Assembly (NCBI RefSeq): GCF_037976325.1
Contig: NZ_CP150265.1
Span: 5,655,001-5,719,000 of the forward strand
Source of the DNA: Paenibacillus sp. FSL K6-3182
Lineage (GTDB): Bacteria; Bacillota; Bacilli; Paenibacillales; Paenibacillaceae
Direction: 5' to 3'
DNA length: 64,000 bases
Position numbers and translations under genes: made by a program. Positions 1-7,322 of the stretch are shown piece after piece. How positions within the stretch are numbered: position 1 is the stretch's first letter; each line of letters opens with the position of its first letter. The notes beneath the pieces are model-generated. The model was not told the DNA's origin. It worked only from the letters and a program-made list of their open reading frames with translations, and did not search any database.

Positions 1-289
1 GACCACTTATACGATGCATCTCAAGTACATCAAGCGAATTTTTGCAATGATCAACAAAACTTTCGCAGCTCTTCGTATGAAATAATAAGTAGGCAACAAT
101 CGATTTGTTCAATTTTTCAAGAGAAACAACAGCACGGTAATGATCAATAATGCCTTTTTCCTCCAACCTCCGCACTCTTTCTGTTACTGCTGGCTGCGAC
201 AATGCAACGGCTTTTCCTAACTCCGTCATTGAAATTCTTGCCTGATCTTGAAGAATCATAATAATGTTTTTATCCAGTTCATCGACCAA
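1..289 (-). CDS. Lrp/AsnC-family transcriptional regulator (3' part outside window)
   Basis: DNA-binding regulator of the Lrp/AsnC (feast/famine) family. About 96 N-terminal residues are visible; the rest lies beyond the window edge. The frame gives the typical AsnC helix-turn-helix (ELGKAVALSQPAVTERVRRL) followed by the start of the ligand-sensing domain. A GTG at 298 touches its own AGGAG, so the TTG at 289-287, eight bases after GGAG, is the better start and aligns with the paralogue at 4285-4743. The two proteins agree over most visible residues. The gene is divergent from the Old Yellow Enzyme gene at 445 and may control it. The effector is unknown. Confidence 0.85.
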   Translation of the reverse strand, partial: MVDELDKNIIMILQDQARISMTELGKAVALSQPAVTERVRRLEEKGIIDHYRAVVSLEKLNKSIVAYLLFHTKSCESFVDHCKNSLDVLEMHRISG

Positions 290-444
290 ACTAGTCACTC
301 CTTTAATTTCAATGTCAAATAACATTAATAAAACAATTTTAAAGGAAATCATGATACAACACCTTGAATTTATTATGTAAAATAGAACGATTCCATTATA
401 ACATTAATGCATAATCAACTGTTAAGCACTGAGGAGGCATAAAG

Positions 445-1497
445 ATGGAATCTAATAAATTGCTTGAACAAGTTACGATTGAAAATTGGACGCTTCAATC
501 ACGTATAGTCATGGCGCCTATGACTCGTTCCTTTGCCGACAATAAGTCAGGTGTGGTTGGTCCAGATGTCGTAGAATATTACCGTAAACGGGCTGCTGAT
601 GGTATTGGTCTGATCATTACGGAGGGGATAAATCCAAGCCCAAGAGCCAAAGGAACATATGGTATATCAGGGCTATACACCAACGAGCAGATCCAAGCAT
701 GGAAAAAGGTGACTGATGCTGTTCATTTGGAAGGTGGAACGATCGTGGCGCAGCTTTGGCATGTTGGCAGGCTGACCCATCATGAATTAACGGGAGGCCT
801 TCCTCCTCAAGCGCCATCTAGCATTGCAGCAAATGGACTCGTGCATCGGTTACGCAAACCTTATGAGATGCCTGAGGCGATGTCTCAGGACGAAATTTCC
901 GAAGTGATTGAACAGCATGCTGCTGCTGCGAGAAATGCGATAATTGCCGGTTTTGACGGGGTTGAAATCCATGCAGCCCATGGGTATTTAATCGATCAGT
1001 TTAATTCAGAGGTTACAAACACTCGGACGGACACCTATGGCGGGGACTTATCACAGCGTTTAACATTCATGAAAGAGCTGCTAACTTCTGTAGTGACAGA
1101 AATAGGGGCGCTAAGGACTATCGTTCGTTTTTCAGAAATAAAAGATGATATTCCGAATTATAGTTGGGATAATCCCGAACAAACAATGGCTGCTTATATA
1201 CAAATTTTCAAGGCATTAGGCCTTAAGATTCTTCACCCCTCAACCAACCAGTTTACTAAGATATTCACCAAAGGAATGACATTTCATCAAGCTGTGCGCG
1301 AACATTGGAATGGTACAATAATCGGAGTAGGAAATTTAGATTATGAATCTGCTGCATCTGCTATAAAAGCCGGAACCATTGATCTAGCGGCTTTCGGGCG
1401 CCCACTCCTTGCCAATCCTGATTTTGTTCAACGTCTGAAGGCCGGAACCAACTTAACACCGTATGATGCTGCACTTCATCTAAAATATCTGCTTTAA
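445..1497 (+). CDS. NADH:flavin oxidoreductase, Old Yellow Enzyme family
   Basis: FMN-dependent TIM-barrel ene-reductase, expected to reduce activated C=C bonds or nitro compounds with NAD(P)H in the cytoplasm. At 350 aa it has normal OYE length. Visible family marks are VMAPMTR near the N-terminus, AQLWHVGR, the VEIHAAHGYLIDQFNS active-site strand, NTRTDTYGG, and the phosphate-binding end IIGVGNLDYES followed by AFGRPLLANPDF. GAGGAGG sits nine bases before the ATG. The gene is transcribed away from an Lrp/AsnC gene and converges on an MFS gene. With the neighbouring MFS exporter and hydrolase it could form a xenobiotic or antibiotic-response group, but that is inference and the substrate cannot be told. 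Confidence 0.9.
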   Translation: MESNKLLEQVTIENWTLQSRIVMAPMTRSFADNKSGVVGPDVVEYYRKRAADGIGLIITEGINPSPRAKGTYGISGLYTNEQIQAWKKVTDAVHLEGGTIVAQLWHVGRLTHHELTGGLPPQAPSSIAANGLVHRLRKPYEMPEAMSQDEISEVIEQHAAAARNAIIAGFDGVEIHAAHGYLIDQFNSEVTNTRTDTYGGDLSQRLTFMKELLTSVVTEIGALRTIVRFSEIKDDIPNYSWDNPEQTMAAYIQIFKALGLKILHPSTNQFTKIFTKGMTFHQAVREHWNGTIIGVGNLDYESAASAIKAGTIDLAAFGRPLLANPDFVQRLKAGTNLTPYDAALHLKYLL

Positions 1498-1587
1498 TAC
1501 GTTACTAAGAAATCACAATAGATTAAAAAAAACAGACTAGAATATGCGTTTGCGATAAACAGCAATCCCCCCTTCCTTAATCACCAT

Positions 1588-1627
1588 AAAAAAACAGAAG
1601 CCGCCAGCTCATGTCTGACGGCTTTCT
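1588..1627 (-). terminator. Rho-independent terminator after MFS gene
   Basis: Read on the minus strand, an inverted repeat (arms 1615-1627 and 1596-1607) runs straight into a T tract (plus-strand A run at 1588-1594). It lies downstream of the MFS stop at 1695 and probably also stops transcripts from the convergent OYE gene. Confidence 0.75.
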
Positions 1628-1694
1628 TCTCTGAAGCTAGTAACAACTTAAACTCACATAAATCATTCAGCTGATTAAACTCATAATAAGCACC

Positions 1695-2903
1695 TCAATG
1701 CCCCTTTGAAGGGAATCCGTATTCTTTAGCACGCCACGCGACTAGCAGTGCAAGAACGATAAGAATAAGCAATGACAGCGGGAAAGAACCAACACCTATA
1801 GTTTCTATAAGAATAGCGCCCAACACGCCACCAACGCCGATGGCTAGGTTCCATGCCGTCACCAGCATCGACTGGGCCACATCTGCGCTCTCGCCAGCAG
1901 CTTCAGCCATGGCTGTCTGCAGCAATGTCGCCGCGCCTCCGAACGTCAGCCCCCATACTGCAACCACTAGGTAGATCACGATCGGTTGGTTATTACTAAA
2001 GGTTAATGCGATGGATGCGATGGCGAAAGCAAGCAGGCTGTTCAAAACGAGTGGACGCAGTTTCCGGTCGATCAAGACACCGATGATCCAAATTCCAACA
2101 AGCGCTGTTATGCCGAAAATAAGCAGTACCAAGTCTACACGCTGAGAGAGTCCAGCATGAGCAAGATACGGTGCAATATAGGTATACAAGATGTTATGTG
2201 CCAGCACCCAAGCAAGAACAACAAACAGTACCGGACGTACTCCTGGCTTACCAAATACCTTATATAACGAGAGTCTTTTACCTGGCGATTCTCCTGGATA
2301 GTCCGGTAATTTCCAAACCACCCATACGACTAATATCAGAGCCATAAGTGACATAATCCCGAAGACAAAGCGCCAGCCAACGAGCGAACCAAGCCATGTT
2401 CCTGCGGGGACACCAAGCGCCAGTGCTAGAGGTGTACCCACCATGGCCACTGCCATAGCTCTTCCCTTGAGTGATTCCGACACCATGCGGCGGGCATAAC
2501 CTGCTATCATGCCCCATAAGACACCCGCAGAAACGCCCGCGAAGAACCGAGCGATCAGCGTCAGTGTATAGTTGGAAGAAAAAGTGGTAACTGTGTTAAA
2601 GACGAGAAAGCCAAGAATGCACATGAGCAGCAATGGTCTTCTCCGCCAGCCGCGCGTCATGGTCGTTAGGGGAATCGCAGCCAGCAGTGAACCAAGGGCG
2701 TACAAGGTGACAAGTTGACCAGCAAAAGCCTCCGATACTCCAAGTCCATGACCTATTTGCAGCAATAAGCCAGCTGGAATCGTTTCAGTTAGGATACAAA
2801 TAAACCCCGTCATCGCAAGAGCGAGTAATCCAGCCCACGGGAGACGTTCTGAAGGAACTGCGCTGGAAGCACTCTGTGTAACAGAAGCTGGGTTTGAATT
2901 CAT
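1695..2903 (-). CDS. MFS transporter, DHA1-type drug/sugar efflux permease
   Basis: Membrane H+-coupled exporter of the major facilitator superfamily, 402 aa with about twelve hydrophobic segments. It resembles the AraJ/CmlA-type DHA1 group. The motif-A region TTMTRGWRRRPLL lies between TM2 and TM3, and the exporter signature (motif C) LALGVPAGTWLG lies in TM5. AGAGAGG stands a normal distance before the ATG. The serine hydrolase gene ends 35 bases upstream on the same strand, so the two are likely co-transcribed. The pairing suggests detoxification of an ester or lactam compound, but the substrate is unknown. Confidence 0.88.
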   Translation of the reverse strand: MNSNPASVTQSASSAVPSERLPWAGLLALAMTGFICILTETIPAGLLLQIGHGLGVSEAFAGQLVTLYALGSLLAAIPLTTMTRGWRRRPLLLMCILGFLVFNTVTTFSSNYTLTLIARFFAGVSAGVLWGMIAGYARRMVSESLKGRAMAVAMVGTPLALALGVPAGTWLGSLVGWRFVFGIMSLMALILVVWVVWKLPDYPGESPGKRLSLYKVFGKPGVRPVLFVVLAWVLAHNILYTYIAPYLAHAGLSQRVDLVLLIFGITALVGIWIIGVLIDRKLRPLVLNSLLAFAIASIALTFSNNQPIVIYLVVAVWGLTFGGAATLLQTAMAEAAGESADVAQSMLVTAWNLAIGVGGVLGAILIETIGVGSFPLSLLILIVLALLVAWRAKEYGFPSKGH

Positions 2904-2938
2904 TATGAAAGTACCTCTCTTTTATTTATGTTTGATCT

Positions 2939-4108
2939 CTATTTATTAAGCCCGTCATAAACAGCATCGCAAAGGTCAACGGTAAACTGACCTGACATGC
3001 CTTCGAGTGCAGTATTGGTGAACGCCACCACACTTAGACGCTGATTAGGATCAACGAACCACGAATGACCATAGGTGCCACCCATGCGCCATGTACCAGG
3101 TGATTCAGGAGTGTTTGCTGACACTGGATCCTTAAGCACCGTAATGCCTAGGCCAAAGCCCCTCCCCGGCCAGAAAGCCATTGGCAGATCACCAATCTGG
3201 TTTGTAGACATCTCATGAACAAGAGACTGTGGCAGCAGAGGAGCTCCGCCATTCCGTAATGTTTCCAGCAGCACCAAAAAATCGTCTGCGCTTCCAATCA
3301 TGCCAGCACCCCCAGAAGGATAAGCCGTATCATCAAGTGCCCGGCGCGGGGAAAGACGGAAGCCCGCTGTTCCTTCTAAGAAGGGAATGCTATCGTGCTC
3401 AAGCAAAGGCCGTGGTTCTGGAACTTCATTGGTATAAGCAGTAGTAAGACGTTCTGGGTCGATTGCAATAAAGCTAGTATCGCTCATACCAATTGGCTTT
3501 GTCACAAGTGAATGCACTGCTTCGCTTAATGGTGTTCCTGTAACCTTCTCAATTACTGCGCCCAGCACATCTGTTGCGATCGAATATTTCCACTCGGTGC
3601 CTGGCGTATAAAGGAGCGGTACAGAAGCTAAACGAATCAGGTTCTCTTCCAAACTGATGCCAGGCTGATCCATACCATCCGATACGCCAGCTTGATGATA
3701 AGAGCCATTTTCTTCTTGAAAGAACCGATAGGTCAGCCCAGCAGTGTGCGTCATCAAATGACGAACCGTTAATAGGGCAAACTCACCATTTTGGAGACGT
3801 GGCTGAAAGTTTGGCAGCCAATGATCAACACGGTCATCCAGCTTGAGAAGGCCTTGCCCAACTAGTGCTAAAGCAGCCGTTGTAACGATAGGTTTAGTAA
3901 CAGAAGCTAGCCGGAATAAGGCATCTTCACGCATGAGCCGGTTCATTTCACGATCGGCATAACCCGCAGCGCGGCTATAAACCACTTTCCCGTCTATCGC
4001 CACTTTAATGACAGCACCGACCAACCGCTTATCAGCAAGCGTTTGATCGATGACCTCATCGATCCGACCTGCTAATCGTTCTGAACTAAATTTGTTTGTA
4101 TGCAACAT
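2939..4108 (-). CDS. Serine hydrolase, beta-lactamase/class C PBP-like family
   Basis: 389-aa protein of the beta-lactamase (Pfam Beta-lactamase) superfamily, closest in style to EstB-like esterases. The nucleophile motif SxxK is visible as SVTK in LASVTKPIVTTAAL. The second motif appears as the Tyr of KYSIATDVLGAVIEKVTG, and a C-terminal GGTYGHSWFVDP stands where HxG/KTG would be. No signal peptide is seen, so a cytoplasmic esterase is more likely than a secreted lactamase. GGATG precedes the ATG by about ten bases. It is the first gene of a two-gene unit with the MFS exporter and is divergent from the Lrp/AsnC gene at 4285. Confidence 0.85.
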   Translation of the reverse strand: MLHTNKFSSERLAGRIDEVIDQTLADKRLVGAVIKVAIDGKVVYSRAAGYADREMNRLMREDALFRLASVTKPIVTTAALALVGQGLLKLDDRVDHWLPNFQPRLQNGEFALLTVRHLMTHTAGLTYRFFQEENGSYHQAGVSDGMDQPGISLEENLIRLASVPLLYTPGTEWKYSIATDVLGAVIEKVTGTPLSEAVHSLVTKPIGMSDTSFIAIDPERLTTAYTNEVPEPRPLLEHDSIPFLEGTAGFRLSPRRALDDTAYPSGGAGMIGSADDFLVLLETLRNGGAPLLPQSLVHEMSTNQIGDLPMAFWPGRGFGLGITVLKDPVSANTPESPGTWRMGGTYGHSWFVDPNQRLSVVAFTNTALEGMSGQFTVDLCDAVYDGLNK

Positions 4109-4284
4109 ACTTAGATGTTCATCCTTTCGAAATAGTTAAAGCCTATTACACTTTACTATTGTAAGTATATTATATAAAATAAGTTATCAAGCATACATAA
4201 GGGAACAAAGTTAGATTCGCCTTTTCACGGTTAAAGCCAAGCTAGTTTATAACGGATACCTTAAATTTAAAGGAGTCGATTTGT

Positions 4285-4743
4285 ATGGACCATGTAGATA
4301 AGCAAATACTTTATCATCTCCAAAGCCAAGCGAGAATTTCTATGACTGAACTTGGAAAAAGTGTCGGTTTATCGCAGCCCGCAGTAACAGAAAGAGTAAA
4401 GCGCATGGAGGAAAAAGGGATTATCAGTGAGTATCGCACCGTTATTTCTCCTGATAAAATTGGCAAACATGCATCAGCCTACATGTTGTTTCATTCAAGA
4501 GATTGTCATGCATTCCTTGAGTTCTGCCGCTCTGCTCCTGAAGTCGTGGAATGTTACCGCATCAGCGGAGAACACAATTACTTGTTGAAAGTAATAACCG
4601 ACTCCACACAAGCTCTTGAAGAGTTCGGAAATCAATGTGACAAATACGGAACCTATACAATCCTAATTGTCATGTCATCGCCTATCGATCATAAATTTCT
4701 TATCCCCGCGCTTATAGATGCCAACTCCAATATGCTGAGTTAA
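4285..4743 (+). CDS. Lrp/AsnC-family transcriptional regulator
   Basis: Complete 152-aa Lrp/AsnC regulator: an N-terminal helix-turn-helix (ELGKSVGLSQPAVTERVKRM, about residues 23-42), then an alpha/beta RAM-type effector domain with the YRISGEHNYLLKV strand. AAAGGAG lies ten bases before the ATG. It is a paralogue of the incomplete gene at the left edge; both carry QARISMTELGK and LSQPAVTERV. It is divergent from the serine-hydrolase/MFS pair, with a 176-base AT-rich gap that should hold promoters and operators for both directions. By position it is the likely local regulator of that pair. The ligand is not known. Confidence 0.88.
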   Translation: MDHVDKQILYHLQSQARISMTELGKSVGLSQPAVTERVKRMEEKGIISEYRTVISPDKIGKHASAYMLFHSRDCHAFLEFCRSAPEVVECYRISGEHNYLLKVITDSTQALEEFGNQCDKYGTYTILIVMSSPIDHKFLIPALIDANSNMLS

Positions 4744-4793
4744 TCCGTCCCTTTCGAAATAGAAGATATGTCCTTAACTTTGATAGCAGCAAA

Positions 4794-4867
4794 AAAAATG
4801 CGTCCCTAAAATTCCATTGAATAAACCTGAGGTTTGTTTCAATGTCCATTTTTAGGGATGCATTTTA
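4794..4867. repeat. 74-base imperfect palindrome
   Basis: The left arm starts AAAATGCGTCCCTAAAA and continues with CATTGAATAAACCT. The right arm, reverse-complemented, reads AAAATGCATCCCTAAAA followed by CATTGAAACAAACCT. The arms pair over roughly 33 bases with a few mismatches and a small bulge, and almost no loop remains. It lies 50 bases after the Lrp/AsnC stop. It could act as a bidirectional terminator, since A and T tracts flank the arms, or be a tiny palindromic element. Confidence 0.65.
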
Positions 4868-5222
4868 GTCTGATCCAATTTTCTCTTATGTTGTGATCAA
4901 GGTGAGAGGCTTCCTCTCCTAAGCATGCTCTGCACTTTTCGTTGTGCATTGTGTTTTTCTATGTGCCAGGTACCTCGCTTACGAACCTAGCAGCTCTTAT
5001 TTCGCCAATTTATTATGGATGAGAAGTTTAACGAATTCCAGAATCGTTATTTGTTGAAAAACAACTCAAAACACCCCAAACAGCATGCAATAACGTTAAT
5101 ACGGTTCGCTAAAACGTAGGAATAGTCGTTTTCTTCATAATAAGCGTCATACCGTTCGTTAGAGACGCAAGCAGACATGTATCGTTTAAATGCTAATTCG
5201 ACAGCAAATCAGCATATTTAAA

Positions 5223-5252
5223 TTGTAAGTGATAATGGTTATCAATTATAAT
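5223..5252 (+). promoter_or_regulatory. Promoter with Fur box for AraC/siderophore locus
   Basis: TTGTAA (5223-5228), an 18-base spacer and a perfect TATAAT (5247-5252). The spacer holds TGATAATGGTTATCA at 5230-5244, 14 of 15 matches to the 7-1-7 Fur consensus. Fur bound here would cover the polymerase site, so iron-repressed expression is predicted. Confidence 0.8.
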
Positions 5253-5336
5253 GGTGAGATCGTATAGCTCTAACGTACTTCTCCCCGTTTATACGAATCC
5301 AATCTTACAGGGAGAAGGATTGGAGATGAAAGCATT

Positions 5337-7316
5337 ATGAAACTGGAAGAACATATTTTGTTATGGAATCATGCAGCTGTAAAAATATTGGACATACGTC
5401 ACGTTATTATGGAACCAGGCGAGCTGCTTGAGTCTTATCTGCTGCCGGCAAGCAGCTTTATTTATGGTGTTCGAGGCTCAGCAACTTTGCAGCTCGATGG
5501 CAATAAGCATGAAGCAAGGCGCTTTCATATGCTGCATGGCGGTAAAGGGATGCGCCTAGATATAGAGGCAAAGGAAGAATTTGAATATTATCAACTGTTC
5601 TACAAAACCGGGTATGCATTCACGGTCCGGAAAGAGCTTACACAATTAATGGAGCGTTATCATCCGTTTTCACTGCAATATGCCTTTCGGCCAGAGGAGC
5701 CGCTCGCTCTGCTCCGCTGCCTTACCCTTATGAGAAATATATGGCAAGGTGCGCATAGTTTGGATCAGCTTCATATAAAGGGACTCTTTTATCAGTTTCT
5801 GCATGAGCTTCTTCGTCAAATGGATACTCAAGGGATTGATGCGCGCAAACCGGATCTTGTATCACAAGCCATCAGGTACATAGATGAGCATTATCAAAAA
5901 AGCCTCACACTGGAATCAATTGCTGACACGCTGAATTACAGCCCACGTCATCTATCCATGCGGTTTAAGGAAGAAAAAGGGGTCAGTCCGATCCATTATT
6001 TAATTCAGGTTCGGGTAGCTCACGCCATCGAATTACTGCTTGGTACAGATGCTGATATGCAGGAAATCGCACGGGAAATCGGCTATTCGGATGTCTACTA
6101 TTTCAGTCGCATTTTCAAAAAATATACTGGATTGTCACCGCTCCGCTTTCGGACATCAGAGCGGCAGCGACGAAAAATAGATGATTATCCATTTAATTTA
6201 ACCAGATTATCCATTGGATCAGGCGGGATGAGGCGTTATATTGGTAACGATGATGATAATCATTATCAATATAAACGTGGAGGGTCTATACAAATGAAAA
6301 GACACACAAAACCTGGATTAGCTGTGAGCATATTGCTCAGTTTAACGCTTCTGCTAGGAGCTTGCTCAGCAGGCGGAACGAATACTGGCAATTCATCTTC
6401 GACTACTACAAATACCGCAGCTGCATCCAATGCCGCTCAAAATACGAATGGTACCGCTGGCGATAACAATCAAGCGAGTAAATCAACACGTATCGTACCT
6501 ACTATAATGGGTGAAATTGAAGTGCCTGCAAATCCTAAACGCGTCGTCGTGCTTTATTTACTAGGTGACGTCGTTGCTATGGGAATTAAGCCAGTTGGTG
6601 TGTCCGATGTATTTGAAGGGGCTGCTTTTGAAAAGGATCTTGCAGGTGTGAAAATGCTGGGCAGTTGGTTTGAGCCGAACCCAGAAGCCATTATGGCGCT
6701 TGAGCCAGATCTCATTATTGTCCCTTCTGAGGATACGTATAAGAAATTAAGCCAAATTGCACCAACCATTCTTGTTCCAAATGAAAAAATGACAACGGAT
6801 GAAAGACTTGCTTTGCTGGGCAAAACCTTCGGTAAGGAGCAGGAAACGCAAACCCTCCTTGACAACTTTAATACGAAGGTAAAAGAAAGCAAAGAGAAGC
6901 TCGCAGCAGCTGGCGTGCTGGACAAAACGGTAACGATTATTGAGGGCGGAAAAAAAGAAATGTCGGTCGTAACAGGCAAGCAATTTGGACGCGGCTCTCA
7001 AATTATTTATGAATATTTAGGCATGAAAGCACCAGAGATCATTCAGAAAAAAATTGATGGATCAACGAATGAAGAAGGTGATACCGTTTCTATGGAAGTC
7101 CTTCCAGAGTATATTGGCGATTATGTTGTCCGTTCTTCCTATGAAGGAATGGATGATTTGACTGTCAATCCAATTTGGAATAGCATTCCAGCTGTCAAAG
7201 AAGGCAGAATGATCGAGCTGAGCTTTAACCTCTCATATTACAGTGATATCTATTCCCTTGATGAACAGCTTGACTTTATCGTCGAACAGTTGCTGGCCAC
7301 AGCAACAAAAAACTAA
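5337..7316 (+). CDS. AraC-family regulator read in frame into siderophore-binding lipoprotein (possible fusion)
   Basis: One open frame of 659 codons holds two normally separate proteins. Residues 1-160 form a cupin-like sensor region. Residues about 170-270 carry the two AraC helix-turn-helices (LTLESIADTLNYSPRHLSMR and the EIAREIGYSDVYYFSRIFKK signature). A linker of about 45 residues is encoded by promoter and Fur-box DNA, and residues 320-659 are a complete lipoprotein precursor with signal peptide and lipobox LGAC. In Bacillus Btr an AraC domain is fused to a FecB-like domain without a signal peptide; here the signal peptide, RBS and promoter are all kept. Dropping one A from the A5 run at 6173-6177 would give CGA AAA TAG and end the AraC protein exactly after its domain. 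Read as a fresh fusion, a base-call error or slippage. Confidence 0.75.
   Translation: MKLEEHILLWNHAAVKILDIRHVIMEPGELLESYLLPASSFIYGVRGSATLQLDGNKHEARRFHMLHGGKGMRLDIEAKEEFEYYQLFYKTGYAFTVRKELTQLMERYHPFSLQYAFRPEEPLALLRCLTLMRNIWQGAHSLDQLHIKGLFYQFLHELLRQMDTQGIDARKPDLVSQAIRYIDEHYQKSLTLESIADTLNYSPRHLSMRFKEEKGVSPIHYLIQVRVAHAIELLLGTDADMQEIAREIGYSDVYYFSRIFKKYTGLSPLRFRTSERQRRKIDDYPFNLTRLSIGSGGMRRYIGNDDDNHYQYKRGGSIQMKRHTKPGLAVSILLSLTLLLGACSAGGTNTGNSSSTTTNTAAASNAAQNTNGTAGDNNQASKSTRIVPTIMGEIEVPANPKRVVVLYLLGDVVAMGIKPVGVSDVFEGAAFEKDLAGVKMLGSWFEPNPEAIMALEPDLIIVPSEDTYKKLSQIAPTILVPNEKMTTDERLALLGKTFGKEQETQTLLDNFNTKVKESKEKLAAAGVLDKTVTIIEGGKKEMSVVTGKQFGRGSQIIYEYLGMKAPEIIQKKIDGSTNEEGDTVSMEVLPEYIGDYVVRSSYEGMDDLTVNPIWNSIPAVKEGRMIELSFNLSYYSDIYSLDEQLDFIVEQLLATATKN
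6214..6268 (+). promoter_or_regulatory. Internal promoter and perfect Fur box upstream of the lipoprotein start
   Basis: TTGGAT (6214-6219), exactly 17 bases, then TATATT (6237-6242). It is followed at 6254-6268 by TGATAATCATTATCA, a 15/15 match to the 7-1-7 Fur box. All of it lies inside the open frame joining AraC and lipoprotein. GTGGAGG and ATG follow at 6279-6296. These signals argue that the lipoprotein is still expressed on its own under iron limitation. Confidence 0.82.
6294..7316 (+). CDS. Ferric-siderophore ABC transporter substrate-binding lipoprotein (internal start)
   Basis: Alternative independent product of the 3' part of the preceding frame: 340 aa, starting at the ATG with GTGGAGG nine bases upstream. 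It has a classic lipoprotein signal peptide (MKRHTK, hydrophobic core, LLLGAC with Cys as the lipidation site), a Ser/Thr/Asn-rich tether, then a FecB/FeuA-like type III binding fold (VPANPKRVVVLYLLGDVVAMG, EPDLIIVPSE). It should sit on the outer face of the membrane and hand a ferric siderophore to the two FecCD permeases downstream; the first starts six bases after this stop. Fur control is predicted from the box at 6254-6268. Confidence 0.85.
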   Translation: MKRHTKPGLAVSILLSLTLLLGACSAGGTNTGNSSSTTTNTAAASNAAQNTNGTAGDNNQASKSTRIVPTIMGEIEVPANPKRVVVLYLLGDVVAMGIKPVGVSDVFEGAAFEKDLAGVKMLGSWFEPNPEAIMALEPDLIIVPSEDTYKKLSQIAPTILVPNEKMTTDERLALLGKTFGKEQETQTLLDNFNTKVKESKEKLAAAGVLDKTVTIIEGGKKEMSVVTGKQFGRGSQIIYEYLGMKAPEIIQKKIDGSTNEEGDTVSMEVLPEYIGDYVVRSSYEGMDDLTVNPIWNSIPAVKEGRMIELSFNLSYYSDIYSLDEQLDFIVEQLLATATKN

Positions 7317-7322
7317 ACCGGC

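Larger units (their letters stand above)
4744..5336. other. 593-base intergenic region: large hairpin, possible dispersed repeat, Fur promoter
   Basis: No credible reading frame. From left to right it holds a long imperfect palindrome (4794-4867), a stretch rich in CGTTA/TAACG words with internal inverted repeats (about 4985-5180) that resembles a degenerate dispersed intergenic element, and the Fur-controlled promoter of the AraC gene (5223-5252). The repeat idea rests on internal structure only. Confidence 0.5.

Noticed and set aside
4794..4867. Reading the palindrome as an insertion-sequence end
   Set aside because: No transposase fragment or second end is visible nearby, so only a hairpin/repeat call is made.
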